Source: JABDPF01 sp036351055 (GTDB lineage Bacteria > Pseudomonadota > Gammaproteobacteria > Xanthomonadales > SZUA-36). Taken from it: a stretch of 17,748 nt of DNA. The notes beneath the pieces were generated by a model. The model saw only the letters and a list, made by a program, of their open reading frames with translations, did no database searches and was not told the origin of the DNA. Below, in pieces: positions 17,663 to 17,748 of this stretch. A program made the position numbers and the translations under genes. The stretch is from positions 1-17,748 of the forward strand of contig JAZBOH010000011.1 in the NCBI GenBank assembly GCA_036351055.1. Reading direction: 5' to 3'. Numbering within the stretch: the stretch's first letter is position 1; each line of letters begins with the position of its first letter.

Positions 17663-17690
17663 TGGCGCGCCCGGCAGGACTTGATTCAGC
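17663..17690 (-). other. Degenerate tRNA-Arg-like 3' end, repeat unit 2
   Basis: Identical 28-base segment to that at 17471-17498, one repeat period (192 bp) away. It is followed on the minus strand by TTTTAAAAACGGC and T8, a terminator-like tail. Confidence 0.6.
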
Positions 17691-17748
17691 AGTCGCTGCG
17701 CGGCGCTTCTTTCGCGCTGCACGCGAAAACCGCCCCGCTCCGCGGGCA

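Larger units (their letters stand above)
17412..17748. repeat. 192-bp direct tandem repeat (1.75 units visible, runs out of the window)
   Basis: Unit 1 is 17412-17603; unit 2 starts at 17604 and is cut by the window end after 145 bp. By eye the two differ at eight positions, all in the first 60 bp; the next 85 bp are identical. Each unit has an A8/T8 hairpin (CGGC-A8-GCCG), a segment like the 3' end of a tRNA-Arg, a GC-rich stretch with several small hairpins, and in unit 1 a CAAGCC/GGCTTG stem. There is no convincing coding frame. The arrangement resembles the rtT repeats downstream of E. coli tyrT. Confidence 0.85.

Noticed and set aside
17412..17748. CRISPR-like array
   Set aside because: Only two units with a 192-bp period, no spacers, and the similarity extends through the whole unit.

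Overview
The window is a gammaproteobacterial chromosomal segment of moderately high GC, almost entirely housekeeping genes. Reading the minus strand from the right-hand end gives tRNA-His, tRNA-Lys, tRNA-Leu, tig, clpP, clpX, lon, hupB, tRNA-Val, tRNA-Asp and ppiD, meeting a convergent fabI. This is essentially the order known around cysS-tig-clpP-clpX-lon-hupB-ppiD-fabI in Pseudomonas. The dihydroorotase is of the 'DDQVHFREPG' type that I associate with Xanthomonadaceae and Bacteroidetes. A lineage near the Pseudomonas/Xanthomonas part of Gammaproteobacteria fits, but the genus cannot be named from this sequence.

Layout. 1-354: 5' part of pepQ (minus), divergent from cysS-sufE (plus, 435-2253). 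2254-2624: two GGCCGGATAC hairpins, the last 36 codons of a broken ISL3-type transposase, and the ompA terminator. 2625-4314: an OprF-like OmpA protein and a DksA of the reduced-cysteine (C-x2-T ... C-x2-A) type, both minus. 4491-6941: yidD, pyrC and fabI on plus. 6942-7231: two more hairpins and the ppiD terminator. 7232-12424: ppiD, two tRNAs, hupB and lon on minus; lon has a good heat-shock (sigma-32) promoter. 12817-13580: two tandem, mutually similar small membrane-anchored proteins of unknown function on plus, inserted between lon and clpX. 13676-16999: clpX, clpP, tig. 17050-17307: three tRNAs. 17347-17748: an inverted REP pair and a 192-bp tandem repeat whose units each carry a degenerate tRNA-Arg-like 3' end.

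How the genes fit together. tig, clpP, clpX, lon, hupB and ppiD form a protein-quality-control and nucleoid block: a ribosome-bound chaperone, two ATP-dependent proteases, the HU protein and a periplasmic-facing folding factor. cysS supplies Cys-tRNA and SufE mobilises cysteine sulfur for Fe-S clusters. YidD, OmpA and PpiD concern envelope biogenesis, DksA tunes transcription, and PyrC and FabI serve pyrimidine and fatty-acid synthesis.

The most unusual items are: (i) six copies of a palindromic hairpin built on GGCCGGATAC, all in gene 3' regions, with compensating changes in their arms; (ii) the tandem 192-bp repeat with tRNA-like 3' ends, resembling the rtT repeats of the E. coli tyrT operon; and (iii) the pair of paralogous small membrane proteins between lon and clpX. 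No CRISPR array, complete mobile element, defence system or secondary-metabolite cluster is visible.
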